Assembly: GCA_937900515.1 (NCBI GenBank)
Contig: CALCCU010000112.1
Coordinates: 62,001-126,000 of the forward strand
Source of the DNA: an uncultured Gammaproteobacteria bacterium
GTDB lineage: Bacteria; Pseudomonadota; Gammaproteobacteria; Nitrosococcales; Methylophagaceae
DNA length: 64,000 nt
Reading direction: 5' to 3'
Part shown: positions 30,861 through 41,680 of the stretch, piece after piece
Position numbering within the stretch: position 1 is the first letter of the stretch
How the letters are laid out: every line of letters begins with the position of its first letter
Notes under the pieces: model-generated
Seen by the model: only the letters and a program-made list of their open reading frames with translations
Told to the model about the DNA's origin: nothing
Database searches by the model: none
Position numbers and translations under genes: made by a program

Positions 30861-32234
30861 ATGAATTTAATCAAAACACGCCTTGCAGTTTTAATTACTG
30901 CAACATTGGGTATTAACACACCTGTATTCGCTGATAACCTCAGCAGCTTAAAAGCTGAAATTGCTCAGATGCGTTCAGATTATGAACAACGTATTCAACA
31001 ACTAGAACAACGTCTTGCGAAAACTGAAGCTAGCAGCGGTGAAGTAAAAAAAGACATCGCCTATGTGAAAGAAACCACTAGCAACATACCTGCATCAAAA
31101 AATAAAAATAACTTCAATCCAGCAATCAGTATGGTTCTGAATGGTACATTCAGTCAGTACCAAAATGATCCAGCTGACTATGCATTAGATGGTTTTTCCT
31201 TACAAGGCGAAGCAGGATTGCATGAAGAAGGATTCTCACTGGGTGAAAGTGAATTAACCATCAGTGCAAATATCGATCAGTCACTATATGGACAAGCTAC
31301 GGTTGCTGTTCATGAACATGAAGGTCAGACTGAACTAGAAATTGAAGAAGCCTTCATTGAATCTTTGAGTTTAGCTAATGGAGTAACCGCTCGTGCCGGT
31401 CGTTTCTTCGCTCCCGTTGGCTACTTAAACCAACGTCATGTCCATACTTGGAACTTTGCTGATGCACCACTTATTTATCGAGGTCTATTTGGTAATCAGC
31501 TCTCAACTGATGGACTTAAACTTTCTTATATTCTGCCAACCGATCAGTTAATCGAGTTGGGCGGAACGGTAGGTGCAGGCAATAGTTACCCTGGTGGCGG
31601 AGAAGAAAGCGGAATTGGTGACTGGTTAATCTTCGCTAAAACAGGTGGTGACATCAGTATAGAAAGCAGTTGGCAAGCAAGCATTTCTCATTGGCAATCA
31701 AGCCCTGAAGCTCGAGCATACAGTGGCGACCATAATCATGGTGGAACTGTAGCAGCACCACCCGAATTTAACGGCGATACTGATATTACTAATATATCCC
31801 TCATCTATAAATGGGCTCCAAATGGTAATTTCCGTCAGAAAAATTTTAGCTTAATAGGTGAGTACTTCTACCAAAGTAATGATGGTTCGGTTTCTCATGA
31901 AGACGAAGGTGAATTTTCTACTTACGACGGAAAACAATCCGGTGCTTATATCGAAGGTATTTACCAATTTTCTCCTCAATGGCGTTCAGGCTTACGTTAT
32001 GACTGGTTAAGTAGCGACCACAAAGGGTCAGATGTAGAATTATTAGGCGAAGTTGGGCTCCTAGGAAGTAAAGAACATCCTCAGCGCAGTAGTGCAATGG
32101 TTGAATATTTACCGAGTGAGTTCAGCCGAATTCGCGCTCAAGTCAATTTCGACCAATCTTCCGCTGATGATGATTTACAGCTGTTATTACAATATACAGT
32201 CAGTCTAGGCGCTCACGGCGCTCATAGCTACTAA
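30861..32234 (+). CDS. Outer-membrane beta-barrel (porin-like) protein with N-terminal coiled coil
   Basis: Signal peptide, coiled coil LKAEIAQMRSDYEQRIQQLEQRLAKTEAS, alternating beta strands to C-terminus; next to metal transporter genes. Confidence 0.75.
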   Translation: MNLIKTRLAVLITATLGINTPVFADNLSSLKAEIAQMRSDYEQRIQQLEQRLAKTEASSGEVKKDIAYVKETTSNIPASKNKNNFNPAISMVLNGTFSQYQNDPADYALDGFSLQGEAGLHEEGFSLGESELTISANIDQSLYGQATVAVHEHEGQTELEIEEAFIESLSLANGVTARAGRFFAPVGYLNQRHVHTWNFADAPLIYRGLFGNQLSTDGLKLSYILPTDQLIELGGTVGAGNSYPGGGEESGIGDWLIFAKTGGDISIESSWQASISHWQSSPEARAYSGDHNHGGTVAAPPEFNGDTDITNISLIYKWAPNGNFRQKNFSLIGEYFYQSNDGSVSHEDEGEFSTYDGKQSGAYIEGIYQFSPQWRSGLRYDWLSSDHKGSDVELLGEVGLLGSKEHPQRSSAMVEYLPSEFSRIRAQVNFDQSSADDDLQLLLQYTVSLGAHGAHSY

Positions 32235-32245
32235 GGAGAAATAAT

Positions 32246-33139
32246 ATGAAAAAGTTACTCGCATTATTGCCCTTGTTATTCAGTCATACTGTGCTCGCAG
32301 ATATCCATATTTTTGCATGCGAACCTGAATGGGCGTCATTAAGTCAGGAGTTAGGTGGCGATAAAGTCACCGTCTTTGCAGCTACATCAGCATTGCAAGA
32401 TCCTCACTTTATTCAAGCTAGACCCAGTTTAATTGCTAAAGCTAGACGGGCAGACTTATTAGTTTGTACTGGTGCTGGACTGGAATCAGGTTGGCTACCA
32501 CTATTACAACGAAAAGCGGGCAATAGTAAAATACAAACAGGGTCTGATGGCTATTTTATGGCAACGGACTATATCCACTTAAAAGGTGTTCCTGCAGTAT
32601 TAGATCGTAGTCAAGGTCATATTCATGCCGCAGGAAATCCACATATCCAGACTAATCCTGTGAATATTCAGAAAGTTGCGAAAGCTTTAAATGCTCGTCT
32701 GCAGCGAGTGGACCCTCAAAGTGCTGAATTTTATCAAAAAAATTGGGTGGATTTTAACGCTAAATGGATTGAGTCCATGCAAGATTGGCAACAACAAGCA
32801 GAGGCGCTAAAAGGCACTGCTGTTGTCGTTCAGCATGATAGTTGGCCCTATTTATTCGATTGGTTAGGCCTTGAACAAGTAGCAGTACTTGAATCTAAAC
32901 CTGGCGTACCACCTAGTCTTAATGATTTGAATACTATCGTGAATACCTTGAAAAATAGCCCTGCAAAAATGGTAATTCATGCAGCGTATCAACCTGCTAG
33001 AGCAACTGATTGGCTAGTAAGTAAAACAGATATTAATAAGGTCACTCTACCTTTTTCAGTGGGTGGTACTGATAAAAGCAATGACTTATTCAGTCTGTTT
33101 GACAATACGATTCAACGTTTGCTGGATGCAAATAAATGA
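32246..33139 (+). CDS. Metal (Zn/Mn-type) ABC transporter substrate-binding protein
   Basis: ZnuA/TroA-like: DIHIFACEPEWASLSQELGGDKVTVFAATSALQDPHFIQARPSLI; VVVQHDSWPYLFDWLGLE. Confidence 0.85.
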   Translation: MKKLLALLPLLFSHTVLADIHIFACEPEWASLSQELGGDKVTVFAATSALQDPHFIQARPSLIAKARRADLLVCTGAGLESGWLPLLQRKAGNSKIQTGSDGYFMATDYIHLKGVPAVLDRSQGHIHAAGNPHIQTNPVNIQKVAKALNARLQRVDPQSAEFYQKNWVDFNAKWIESMQDWQQQAEALKGTAVVVQHDSWPYLFDWLGLEQVAVLESKPGVPPSLNDLNTIVNTLKNSPAKMVIHAAYQPARATDWLVSKTDINKVTLPFSVGGTDKSNDLFSLFDNTIQRLLDANK

Positions 33140-33915
33140 TTTGGGATCAATTTGATCTAACACTAATTGTACCCGCCTTACTGGCGGGTGCATTAGTACT
33201 CTCTACGCATGTCCCTCTAGGGCAAGAGGTACTTAAGCGTGGCATAATTTTTATCGACATTGCAATTGCACAAATTGCTGCCTTAGGTGTAATTGCAGCC
33301 ACTGTTCTAGGCGGTGAATTAGCGTCGTGGCAGATTCAATTTTGTGCAGGCTTGAGTGCGGTATTAGGAGCAGGGTTCATTCATTATCTCGAACAGTATC
33401 ATGCAAAAGATCTAGAGGCTTTAATAGGGGTTCTATTTGTATTAGCCGCTAGTGGTGGATTAATTCTAGCTAGCTACGCTGCCAATAGCGATGAGTTATT
33501 ACACGAACTATTAGTAGGACAGATTTTGTGGGTCAACACAGAACAATTACTGTGGGTGACGGCTCTTTATGCTCCCCTTCTTCTGCTATGGTTTACCAGT
33601 CGTACGAAGCGAAGCCCCCTACTCTTTTATTTAATATTTTCTCTCATTGTCACAGCCTCAGTGCAGCTAATCGGTGTTTATCTTGTCTTTGCAAGTTTGA
33701 TACTACCTGCACTTGCAACCCAAACAATTAAGAATCCTAAAAAAAGATTGTTTTACGCTTATATAACAGGATTAACTGGGTTTATTTTAGGTTTATTATC
33801 ATCAGTAATGTTTGACTTCCCTACTGGAGCAATCACAGTATGGATGCTATTACTAAGTTGCCTATTTGCTCGCCTATTATTCGCTAGAGCCATAACAAAA
33901 ACTCTGGTAAAGTAA
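33136..33915 (+). CDS. Metal ABC transporter permease (ZnuB/TroC-like)
   Basis: Multi-TM; VPLGQEVLKRGIIFIDIAIAQIAALGVI and LVFASLILPALAT; 4 bp overlap with the SBP gene. Confidence 0.85.
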   Translation: MIWDQFDLTLIVPALLAGALVLSTHVPLGQEVLKRGIIFIDIAIAQIAALGVIAATVLGGELASWQIQFCAGLSAVLGAGFIHYLEQYHAKDLEALIGVLFVLAASGGLILASYAANSDELLHELLVGQILWVNTEQLLWVTALYAPLLLLWFTSRTKRSPLLFYLIFSLIVTASVQLIGVYLVFASLILPALATQTIKNPKKRLFYAYITGLTGFILGLLSSVMFDFPTGAITVWMLLLSCLFARLLFARAITKTLVK

Positions 33916-33943
33916 GGCTTTTAAAGATTTTCAAGGACGTATC

Positions 33944-34285
33944 ATGTCAGAAGCAGTAATCAGCACCACTACACCAAAATTAATTTACATCTTATTTTTA
34001 GCAAATATCATCGTGCCATTTTTAGGTTTAATTGGTGTGGTTATGGCTTATGTAAATAAACAGGATGGCCCTGATTGGCTCCAAACTCATTACCAATTTC
34101 AAATTCGTACATTCTGGATTGGTTTATTGTATTTTTCCGTCGGCGCCTTATTGACTTTAGTACTTGTTGGTTGGCTTGTTATCTTATTAGCACTGGTTTG
34201 GTTAATTGTTCGTTGCGCCAAGGGTATGAAGTATTTAGATCAACAACAAGCTCACCCTAATCCAACCGGCTGGATGTTTTCATAA
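33944..34285 (+). CDS. DUF4870-like membrane protein
   Basis: TM topology with WLQTHYQFQIRTFWIGLLY motif. Confidence 0.75.
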   Translation: MSEAVISTTTPKLIYILFLANIIVPFLGLIGVVMAYVNKQDGPDWLQTHYQFQIRTFWIGLLYFSVGALLTLVLVGWLVILLALVWLIVRCAKGMKYLDQQQAHPNPTGWMFS

Positions 34286-34395
34286 GTAATGTTAGAAATG
34301 ATACGTCTTGCTATTACTGGTTAAAGTATTTGTCTTAGCAGTAAGTATATTTTTCCCCAGCATTGGCTGGTGTTATATGTTTACCTCGTGAAACT

Positions 34396-34427
34396 AAAAA
34401 GTCCCTATAATATTATGGGGCTTTTTT
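34396..34427. terminator. Terminator-like hairpin
   Basis: AAAAAGTCCC-N9-GGGGCTTTTTT (one G:T/mismatch). Confidence 0.65.
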
Positions 34428-34450
34428 GTCTGTACTATTAGCTTTCGGTG

Positions 34451-35212
34451 TTATGAGTCCCGACGATAAATAGCTAAGGGACCATTCGCCTGTTCTGTGG
34501 GCATTATTTCCATTGTGGTGACATTGACATGCTGAGGTGTATTAACTAACCACCATACAGTATCAGCAATATCTTGAGCTGTTAATGCAACTGTACCTTG
34601 ATAAACCTTTTCGGCACGTTGTTCATTAGCCTTAAAACGAACATTTGAAAATTCAGTTTCAGCATTCCCAGGCTCAATATTACTGACTCTAATTCCAGAG
34701 CCAAGTAAATCAGCTCTAAGGGCTAATGAAAACTGTTTAACAAAGGCTTTACTTGCACAGTAAACATTGCCACCAGGATAGGGCCAATTACCTGCTATTG
34801 AACCGATATTAATAATATAGCCTTGGCCACGCTTTCTCATCTTAGGTAACAACTTATGAGTACAATACATCAAGCCCTTAATATTGGTATCTACCATTTT
34901 CTCCCAATCATCTAAATTGGTTTGATCGGCAGGTTCTAGACCTAATGCAAGCCCTGCATTATTTACTAATACATCGATATCACTAAATTGGCTTGGTAAA
35001 TTATCCAGAGTAGATTCAACTGCATTTCGATCAGTAATATCAAAACAACAGGTCGTCACTTTAGATGAGCCACCCAACTCGTCTTGCAATGCATCAAGAC
35101 GTTGTTGTCGACGTCCAGTCAAAACTAACTGCCAGTCAGTATTCTGTGCAAATAAGCGAGCAATGGCCTCACCAAAACCCGATGTAGCCCCTGTAATTAA
35201 AATAGTTTTCAT
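34451..35212 (-). CDS. Short-chain dehydrogenase/reductase (YdfG-like)
   Basis: TGATSGFGEAIARLFA, NNAG, YCASKAFVKQFSLALR. Confidence 0.9.
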   Translation of the reverse strand: MKTILITGATSGFGEAIARLFAQNTDWQLVLTGRRQQRLDALQDELGGSSKVTTCCFDITDRNAVESTLDNLPSQFSDIDVLVNNAGLALGLEPADQTNLDDWEKMVDTNIKGLMYCTHKLLPKMRKRGQGYIINIGSIAGNWPYPGGNVYCASKAFVKQFSLALRADLLGSGIRVSNIEPGNAETEFSNVRFKANEQRAEKVYQGTVALTAQDIADTVWWLVNTPQHVNVTTMEIMPTEQANGPLAIYRRDS

Positions 35213-35221
35213 GATTTAGCT

Positions 35222-36616
35222 TTATGCTCTTTGTGCCAGAATTTCTAGTGCAGCAATTCGATATGCTTCAGCTAACGTTGGGAAGTTGAATGTACTCTCA
35301 ACAAAAATATCAACATCTTGGTCTGCTAACATCGCCATATGACCAATATGAACCACCTCTGTCGAACCTTCGCCCACTAACATCACACCTAATATTTTTT
35401 TCCCTTGTGTATCAGCAACAATTTTCAACATGCCTTCAGTATTACCAGAGATCTGCCCACGAGCAACTTCTTCAAATTGAGCAGTGCCGACAAGCACATT
35501 ACCGTACTTTTCTCTTGCCTGAACTTCAGTAAGGCCAACCGAAGACAGTTCTGGAATAGAATAAATTCCTGCGGGAATAAGCTGACTCATAGAACCAATT
35601 TTAATGCCTAAAGCATTACTGGCAGCACGTCGACCTTGCTCCATTGATGCTGAAGCTAATGACGGTGGTCCAATTACATCACCTGCAGCATAAATATTTG
35701 CCACCTCAGTGCAAAGCTCGTCATCAACACTTATCAAGCCTTTTTCATTTAATGCTAGCCCAGCATTCTCAAGCTGAAGACCGTTGGTATTAGCAATTCG
35801 ACCCGCAGCACATAAGAGCTTCTGACTAGTAATGATAGTTCCATCAGCACATTCAGTAATAACATTGCTAATACCATCCCAATGTACTTTTTCGACATTT
35901 TTCTCACCTAACCAAGTGCCACCCATCGCTTTAAATGCTTTAACAAATGTATCGGTCATATCACTATCAAGAAAGCCAAGTGGTGTTGGGTAACGATCAA
36001 TCATCGTAACCTTCACACCTAATGCTTGGAAAATACTCGCATATTCACTTGCGATAACGCCGCCACCTAATACCGTCAAACTAGACGGTAAATAAAGCAT
36101 TGATAATATCGAATCACTATCAAAAATATGTTCATGATCGATGGGAATATTGTCTGGCTTACGTGGATAAGAACCAACAGCAATGATGATTTTATTCACG
36201 CTAAGATTCTTAGTTTCACCGCCCACTTTAGTAATTTTGATTGTATGCTCATCAACAAAGCTTGCGCGGCCATGGATACGAACAATATTATTACGATCGA
36301 TTTGTTTTCTCATGTACTTATCATGAGACTTCAGTACCTCATCTAAACGATCGATCAGCGTGACCATTTCTGTTTCTTCTGACAAATGAAAGTCAGCTAA
36401 AGCAGCATTCTGGCGCATATGTTTTACGCGTAATGCATTTTCGCGTAATGTTTTAGATGGGATAGTGCCTTTATGTACACACGCACCGCCAAACAAGCTA
36501 TCGCGCTCAATAATAGCAACTTTTTGTCCAGCCTTTGCAGCCTGTACGGCTGACTTCTGCCCAGCAGGTCCACTACCAATGACTAAGACATCGTAATCAA
36601 ATTCATTTGTGCTCAT
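35222..36616 (-). CDS. sthA: Soluble pyridine nucleotide transhydrogenase
   Basis: FAD/NAD(P) disulfide-reductase fold with GGACVHKGTIPSKTLRE, lacking the second redox Cys as in SthA. Confidence 0.88.
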   Translation of the reverse strand: MSTNEFDYDVLVIGSGPAGQKSAVQAAKAGQKVAIIERDSLFGGACVHKGTIPSKTLRENALRVKHMRQNAALADFHLSEETEMVTLIDRLDEVLKSHDKYMRKQIDRNNIVRIHGRASFVDEHTIKITKVGGETKNLSVNKIIIAVGSYPRKPDNIPIDHEHIFDSDSILSMLYLPSSLTVLGGGVIASEYASIFQALGVKVTMIDRYPTPLGFLDSDMTDTFVKAFKAMGGTWLGEKNVEKVHWDGISNVITECADGTIITSQKLLCAAGRIANTNGLQLENAGLALNEKGLISVDDELCTEVANIYAAGDVIGPPSLASASMEQGRRAASNALGIKIGSMSQLIPAGIYSIPELSSVGLTEVQAREKYGNVLVGTAQFEEVARGQISGNTEGMLKIVADTQGKKILGVMLVGEGSTEVVHIGHMAMLADQDVDIFVESTFNFPTLAEAYRIAALEILAQRA

Positions 36617-37455
36617 GATGATAACCCTTCCAATCTTTGTGCAACAGAATCAGTCTTAGTTAACAATTCTTCTACTTCATCTTGATATAAATTCAACGTT
36701 TCAAACACCGGAAGCCCCAATAACACTTCACGGTCAAAGTTTTCCGGAGCAAGCATATTGTTTGCAAATTTAGACCCTGCAATAATTTGTGCCGCATGAT
36801 TTTCAATAGCAAGACTGCTACGGCTATCCGTATAAGAATCAATCGCTTCAATAACTAGAGTAGGCATTTTCCACCTATTAACTACTGCTTTGCTTACTTG
36901 ATAACAATATGTATTTTCTAGCTGATGAACATCAGCATCACTGAGCTCAATGTGTTCTTGTTTAGCAAGATCAAGAATAGTCTGTAAAACAGCTGGACGA
37001 CCAATTGAGTGCAACAAGCCAGCTAAGAATGCAACCTCAACATTACTTCGACACTGCCGAGCAACTTCTTTTGACCAAAGAGACGTGGCTAAGGCATGCT
37101 GCCAGACCCCAGAAACATAGTCTTCATAGCCAGGAGTATTAAACATTTTAGCGCCAATAGCCGCTGTTAAAGCTATTTCACTAATTGTAGCCATGCCTAG
37201 ACGTGCAATGGCTTGTTGCAATGACACTAAGTTAGAAAGAGGTGTATAAGCAGCAGAATTTGCTATACGCATCACATGTCCAGCCAAAGATTGATCACTT
37301 TGTATGAGCTGAGCCATCTCACTTGCATCTGAATCGGTACTTTGGGCTAACAGCAACGCTTTATTAGCGACTTCAGGTAACATGGGTACTTCTATGCCAC
37401 CACGATTGATAAGCTGTTTTAGGGACTCTTCTATTAACTGTACCTGCTCTGACAT
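36613..37455 (-). CDS. HDOD domain protein
   Basis: MLPEVANKALLLAQSTDSDASEMAQLIQSDQSLAGHVMRIANSAAY; LLHSIGRPAVL. Confidence 0.9.
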   Translation of the reverse strand: MSEQVQLIEESLKQLINRGGIEVPMLPEVANKALLLAQSTDSDASEMAQLIQSDQSLAGHVMRIANSAAYTPLSNLVSLQQAIARLGMATISEIALTAAIGAKMFNTPGYEDYVSGVWQHALATSLWSKEVARQCRSNVEVAFLAGLLHSIGRPAVLQTILDLAKQEHIELSDADVHQLENTYCYQVSKAVVNRWKMPTLVIEAIDSYTDSRSSLAIENHAAQIIAGSKFANNMLAPENFDREVLLGLPVFETLNLYQDEVEELLTKTDSVAQRLEGLSS

Positions 37456-37509
37456 TTATTATCTCTCTATTTCGTTATACTTCTTATTATATTTAGCTAC
37501 TAAACTTAA

Positions 37510-38367
37510 TCATGCGCCTTCCGAAAAGACGATTGTGCGCCGCCCAGAAATAATAATGCGGTGCTCAATATGTGCTTTGACTGCTCTCGCTAAAACCAAA
37601 CGTTCTATATCTTTACCGATCATAACTAAATCTTCAGGGCTATTGCCATGCATGACTCGCTCAACATCCTGTTCAATAATAGGACCTTCATCTAAATCTG
37701 CTGTCGCGTAATGAGAGGTTGCACCAATAATTTTTACGCCTCGATCATAGGCTTGGTGGTATGGCTTAGCACCTTGGAAGGCAGGTAAGAAACCGTGATG
37801 AATATTAATAACTCGACCAGCGTGCTGTTTAACAAATTGTTCCGATAAAATTTGCATATAACGAGCCATTACAGTTAAATCGATGGAATATTCTTCTAAT
37901 AGCGCATTAATTTGTGCTTCTTGTTGAGGTTTTGTATCTTTAGTAATTGGCAAGTGATAAAAAGGCTTATTAAACTGTTTCGCTACCGACTCTAAGTCAT
38001 TGTGGTTACCAATAATGACTGGAATTTCACACTTGAGTTCACCTTCGAGTTCTCGTAACAATAAGTCATAAGGGCAATGTGATGCTCTGGTCACCAATAA
38101 AGCCACACGATAAGGTTTATCAGAATAACGTACCGACCAAGTAAGCCCCAGTGTTTGTGCAAAACTACTAAACTGAGCTTCTAGCTCACTGCGTTCAATA
38201 CTTGAATTATCTTCCAATTTGATTCGCATGAAATACTGACTGTCTTGAACATCAGTGTATTGCTGACAATGAAGAATATTAAAGTCACGCTCTGAGAAAA
38301 AACTGGTAATTCCAGCTACTAGACCTTTCTGATCAGGGCATTGAATAAGAAAAACAATGTCATTCAT
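37510..38367 (-). CDS. purU: Formyltetrahydrofolate deformylase
   Basis: N-terminal ACT domain; VINIHHGFLPAFQGAKPYHQAYDRGVKIIGATSHY. Confidence 0.93.
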   Translation of the reverse strand: MNDIVFLIQCPDQKGLVAGITSFFSERDFNILHCQQYTDVQDSQYFMRIKLEDNSSIERSELEAQFSSFAQTLGLTWSVRYSDKPYRVALLVTRASHCPYDLLLRELEGELKCEIPVIIGNHNDLESVAKQFNKPFYHLPITKDTKPQQEAQINALLEEYSIDLTVMARYMQILSEQFVKQHAGRVINIHHGFLPAFQGAKPYHQAYDRGVKIIGATSHYATADLDEGPIIEQDVERVMHGNSPEDLVMIGKDIERLVLARAVKAHIEHRIIISGRRTIVFSEGA

Positions 38368-38423
38368 TTAATAAACTGTCCCAAAAAAAATTGATGTAAT
38401 CGCACTTTACCACTAAACACGAG

Positions 38424-38774
38424 CTATGAGTATTCGTTGTATTTATCAGATCGCCCTTTTACTTTTTCAACAGGATATTTAAGTGCATTTTTATGAATCT
38501 TTTTATTCACTACCTCATTAATATCGATGCCAATATCATGACAAAGATAACTTAAATAGGCGACTACATCTGCCACTTCATCCTCTAAATCAACGCGTTT
38601 ATCTGAGTTTAACTTTGCAGCAATCTCTTGATCACTTTTCCATTGAAACCACTCTAATAATTCTGATGCCTCAAGTGACAATGATATAGCTAAGTCTTTT
38701 GGCGAATGAAACTGTTCCCAATCACGCTCACGGCGAAATTCAATCAGTTTTTGTAATAATTCAGGCTTTATCAT
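38424..38774 (-). CDS. MazG-like nucleotide pyrophosphohydrolase
   Basis: FHSPKDLAISLSLEASELLEWFQWK...DLEDEVADVVAYLSYLC. Confidence 0.88.
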   Translation of the reverse strand: MIKPELLQKLIEFRRERDWEQFHSPKDLAISLSLEASELLEWFQWKSDQEIAAKLNSDKRVDLEDEVADVVAYLSYLCHDIGIDINEVVNKKIHKNALKYPVEKVKGRSDKYNEYS

Positions 38775-39531
38775 AATCTAAAAACTCATTTACTTTTATT
38801 AAAAAGGCTTGGGGTTGTTCCGCATGCACCCAGTGTCCTGCTTTTTCAATCGTATGTACTTCTGAATTGCTATAGAGTGATGAAATCTGTTCAATATCTT
38901 CATTAAGAATATAATTAGAACGACTACCTCTAATAAAACATGCTGGGATTGTAATTATCTGATTCTCACATACAGCTTGTAGAAGTTGTGGGTAGTTATC
39001 AAACAAGCCTTGTAGGTTTATACGCCAAGTAACCATATCACCAGTAATATCTAAATTCATTAACAAAAACTGACGTATTGCTTTATCAGTAATAGTCTTA
39101 GCTAAGACGGCATCGACTTCATTACGTTTCGAATATAAACTAAGATCAAGTGATAATAGGGCCTTGAAAATCACATCATGTTCTTGCTGGTACTGCTTAG
39201 GTGCAATATCTACGACGACCAATTTGTTACAATAATCTGGATAGTAATGACTAAATGCCATTGCCACTTTACCGCCAACGGAATGGCCAATTAAATCAAT
39301 GTTGCTAATTCTCAGCTCTTGTAAAAGTTCCGCTATATCTTCCGCCATTAACTTATAATTTTGCTCAGTGCTATGTGGTGAACGACCGTGATTACGTAAA
39401 TCCACGGTTATTACTTGTGCATGCTCACTTAACTGCTTCACTATCATGCGCCAGTTATCCAAGGAACCAAATAAACCATGAATGATTAGAACAGGCCGAC
39501 CATGACCATTTATTTGATAATGCAATTTCAT
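38761..39531 (-). CDS. Alpha/beta hydrolase (YbfF-like esterase)
   Basis: IHGLFGSLDNWR, DLRNHGRSPHS, LIGHSVGGKVAM, AGHWVHAEQP. Confidence 0.9.
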   Translation of the reverse strand: MKLHYQINGHGRPVLIIHGLFGSLDNWRMIVKQLSEHAQVITVDLRNHGRSPHSTEQNYKLMAEDIAELLQELRISNIDLIGHSVGGKVAMAFSHYYPDYCNKLVVVDIAPKQYQQEHDVIFKALLSLDLSLYSKRNEVDAVLAKTITDKAIRQFLLMNLDITGDMVTWRINLQGLFDNYPQLLQAVCENQIITIPACFIRGSRSNYILNEDIEQISSLYSNSEVHTIEKAGHWVHAEQPQAFLIKVNEFLDYDKA

Positions 39532-39597
39532 TGATTCAATGCTTTTCCATGATTGGTGTTTATAATAGTGTCATTTTAAGACAATTGGAGAGAATTT

Positions 39598-39771
39598 GTG
39601 GAAGATGAAACAGTTTTAGTTATGTTGGTTCAACAGTATGCAGGTAAGTATGGGATTACATTTAGCTCAAAACATTTAGATGACCCGGATAAAAAAGCCC
39701 AACTTATCAGCTTGATCCAAGAATCATTAGCAGGAAAACGTGGGCCTGTAACCGATGATGATCTCATATAA
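39598..39771 (+). CDS. Small acidic protein (57 codons), absent from the ORF track
   Basis: GTG start after GGAG (39587-39590); V/M-EDETVLVMLVQQYAGKYGITFSSKHLDDPDKKAQLISLIQESLAGKRGPVTDDDLI*; followed by a strong terminator. Confidence 0.65.
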   Translation: MEDETVLVMLVQQYAGKYGITFSSKHLDDPDKKAQLISLIQESLAGKRGPVTDDDLI

Positions 39772-39787
39772 CATTGTGCTAACAAAC

Positions 39788-39817
39788 AAAAAGGCCACCG
39801 TTAAAGGTGGCCTTTTT
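39788..39817. terminator. Bidirectional rho-independent terminator
   Basis: AAAAAGGCCACC-GTTAAA-GGTGGCCTTTTT between the small + ORF and fabB (-). Confidence 0.93.
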
Positions 39818-39835
39818 GTTTAAGCGAATAATGAA

Positions 39836-41053
39836 TTAGTCTTCTAGTTTTTCAAATACAAGACTCGCATTGGTGCCGCCAAAACCAAAACTGTTAGACA
39901 TAATTGTTTTTAAGCCGGCATTATCTTTACGTTCACGAATAATTGGAACACCAGTCGCTTCAGGATCCAAATTATCAATATTTGCTGATGCAGCGATGAA
40001 ATCATTTTCCATCATCAATAAGCAATAAATTGCTTCTTGAACACCAGCAGCACCAAGAGAATGGCCTGATAATGATTTAGTTGAACCTACGATTGGAGCT
40101 TGCTCACCAAATGCTTGTTTAACCGCTCCTAATTCCGCTAAATCACCAACAGGTGTACTCGTCCCGTGAGCATTAATATAATCAATTGGCTTATTAACCG
40201 TTGATGTTGCGAGTTGCATACAACGGATCGCACCTTCACCTGATGGTGCAACCATATCGTAACCATCTGATGTTGCTGCATAGCCTGTCAATTCAGCGTA
40301 AATTTTAGCGCCACGAGCCTTAGCATGTTCGTATTCTTCTAAAACAACTACACCACCACCACCAGCGATCACAAAACCGTCACGATCTGCATCGTAAGCA
40401 CGCGATGCTTTCTCTGGTGTGTCATTGTATTTTGTCGATAATGCACCCATCGCATCAAACAAAGAACTCATCGTCCAATGCTCTTCTTCAGCACCACCAG
40501 CAAAAACAATATCTTGTTTTCCTAACTGAATTTGTTCCATTGCATTACCAATACAATGAGCACTTGTTGCACATGCAGAAGACATTGAATAGTTCACACC
40601 TTTAATTTTGAAAGGTGTTGCTAAACATGCAGATGTAGTACTACCCATTACTTGTGTAACACGGTATGGTCCAACACGTCGAAGACCTTTGTTACGCAAA
40701 ATATCAGCAGCTTCAACTTGATTAGATGATGAAGCTCCACCTGACCCCATCACTAAACCTGTACGTGGATTAGATACTTGCTCTTCGGTTAAGCCTGAAT
40801 CATCAATTGCTTGTTTCATTGAGATGTAAGCATAAGCTGCCGCATCTCCCATGAAGCGTAAAATTTTGCGGTCGATATGTTCTTTAAAGTCAATATCAAC
40901 ACTACCTGCAATATGACTACGAAAGCCCATATCAGCATATTCTTGTTTAAATTTAATGCCTGATCGGCCAGTTCGAAGAGATTCAGTAACTGTTTCAGCA
41001 TCAAGCCCTAAGCAAGAAGTAATACCTAAACCTGTGACAACAACACGTTTCAT
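39836..41053 (-). CDS. fabB: 3-oxoacyl-ACP synthase I
   Basis: [51 protein letters not shown]; adjacent to fabA. Confidence 0.94.
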   Translation of the reverse strand: MKRVVVTGLGITSCLGLDAETVTESLRTGRSGIKFKQEYADMGFRSHIAGSVDIDFKEHIDRKILRFMGDAAAYAYISMKQAIDDSGLTEEQVSNPRTGLVMGSGGASSSNQVEAADILRNKGLRRVGPYRVTQVMGSTTSACLATPFKIKGVNYSMSSACATSAHCIGNAMEQIQLGKQDIVFAGGAEEEHWTMSSLFDAMGALSTKYNDTPEKASRAYDADRDGFVIAGGGGVVVLEEYEHAKARGAKIYAELTGYAATSDGYDMVAPSGEGAIRCMQLATSTVNKPIDYINAHGTSTPVGDLAELGAVKQAFGEQAPIVGSTKSLSGHSLGAAGVQEAIYCLLMMENDFIAASANIDNLDPEATGVPIIRERKDNAGLKTIMSNSFGFGGTNASLVFEKLED

Positions 41054-41063
41054 ATAGAGTTTC

Positions 41064-41579
41064 CTAAAAATCTTCTGTAGATGTGAACAAACCTACACGT
41101 AGGTCTTTCGCTGCATATATTTCTCGACCATCAACTGATACCGTTCCATCAGCAATAGCTAAAACTAATTTACGTGCAACAACACGTTTTAAATCAATTT
41201 TGTAGGTCACTTTTTTAGCGGTTGGCAATACTTGTCCGGTAAACTTAACTTCACCAGAACCTAATGCACGGCCACGACCAGGATTTCCATCCCAAGCCAA
41301 GAAGAAGCCAACTAGCTGCCACATAGCATCTAGCCCCAAACAGCCAGGCATAACAGGATCACCAGGAAAGTGACAATCGAAGAACCATAAATCAGGAGTG
41401 ATATCTAATTCTGCAATGATTTCACCTTTGCCGTACTTACCACCCTCATTTGAAATATGAGTAATGCGATCCATCATCAGCATATTTGGTGTTGGTAATT
41501 GTGCATTTCCAGGGCCAAACATTTCCCCTTGACCACATTGTAAAAGCTCTTCGTATGTATAGGATGATTGATTACTCAT
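41064..41579 (-). CDS. fabA: 3-hydroxydecanoyl-ACP dehydratase/isomerase
   Basis: [25 protein letters not shown]. Confidence 0.95.
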   Translation of the reverse strand: MSNQSSYTYEELLQCGQGEMFGPGNAQLPTPNMLMMDRITHISNEGGKYGKGEIIAELDITPDLWFFDCHFPGDPVMPGCLGLDAMWQLVGFFLAWDGNPGRGRALGSGEVKFTGQVLPTAKKVTYKIDLKRVVARKLVLAIADGTVSVDGREIYAAKDLRVGLFTSTEDF

Positions 41580-41680
41580 AGATTCTTCTTAAAGTGTCCT
41601 TTAATTAGGTAAGTGCTAATAATATCATGCCCAGTTGAAAACAAGAAAAATTCATCTTGTTTGTACCTAAACTTCTGCTT

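Noticed and set aside
37382-37711. 109 aa + strand ORF
   Set aside because: Spans antisense of the HDOD gene end and the purU 3' end; Ser/Cys-rich shadow translation.
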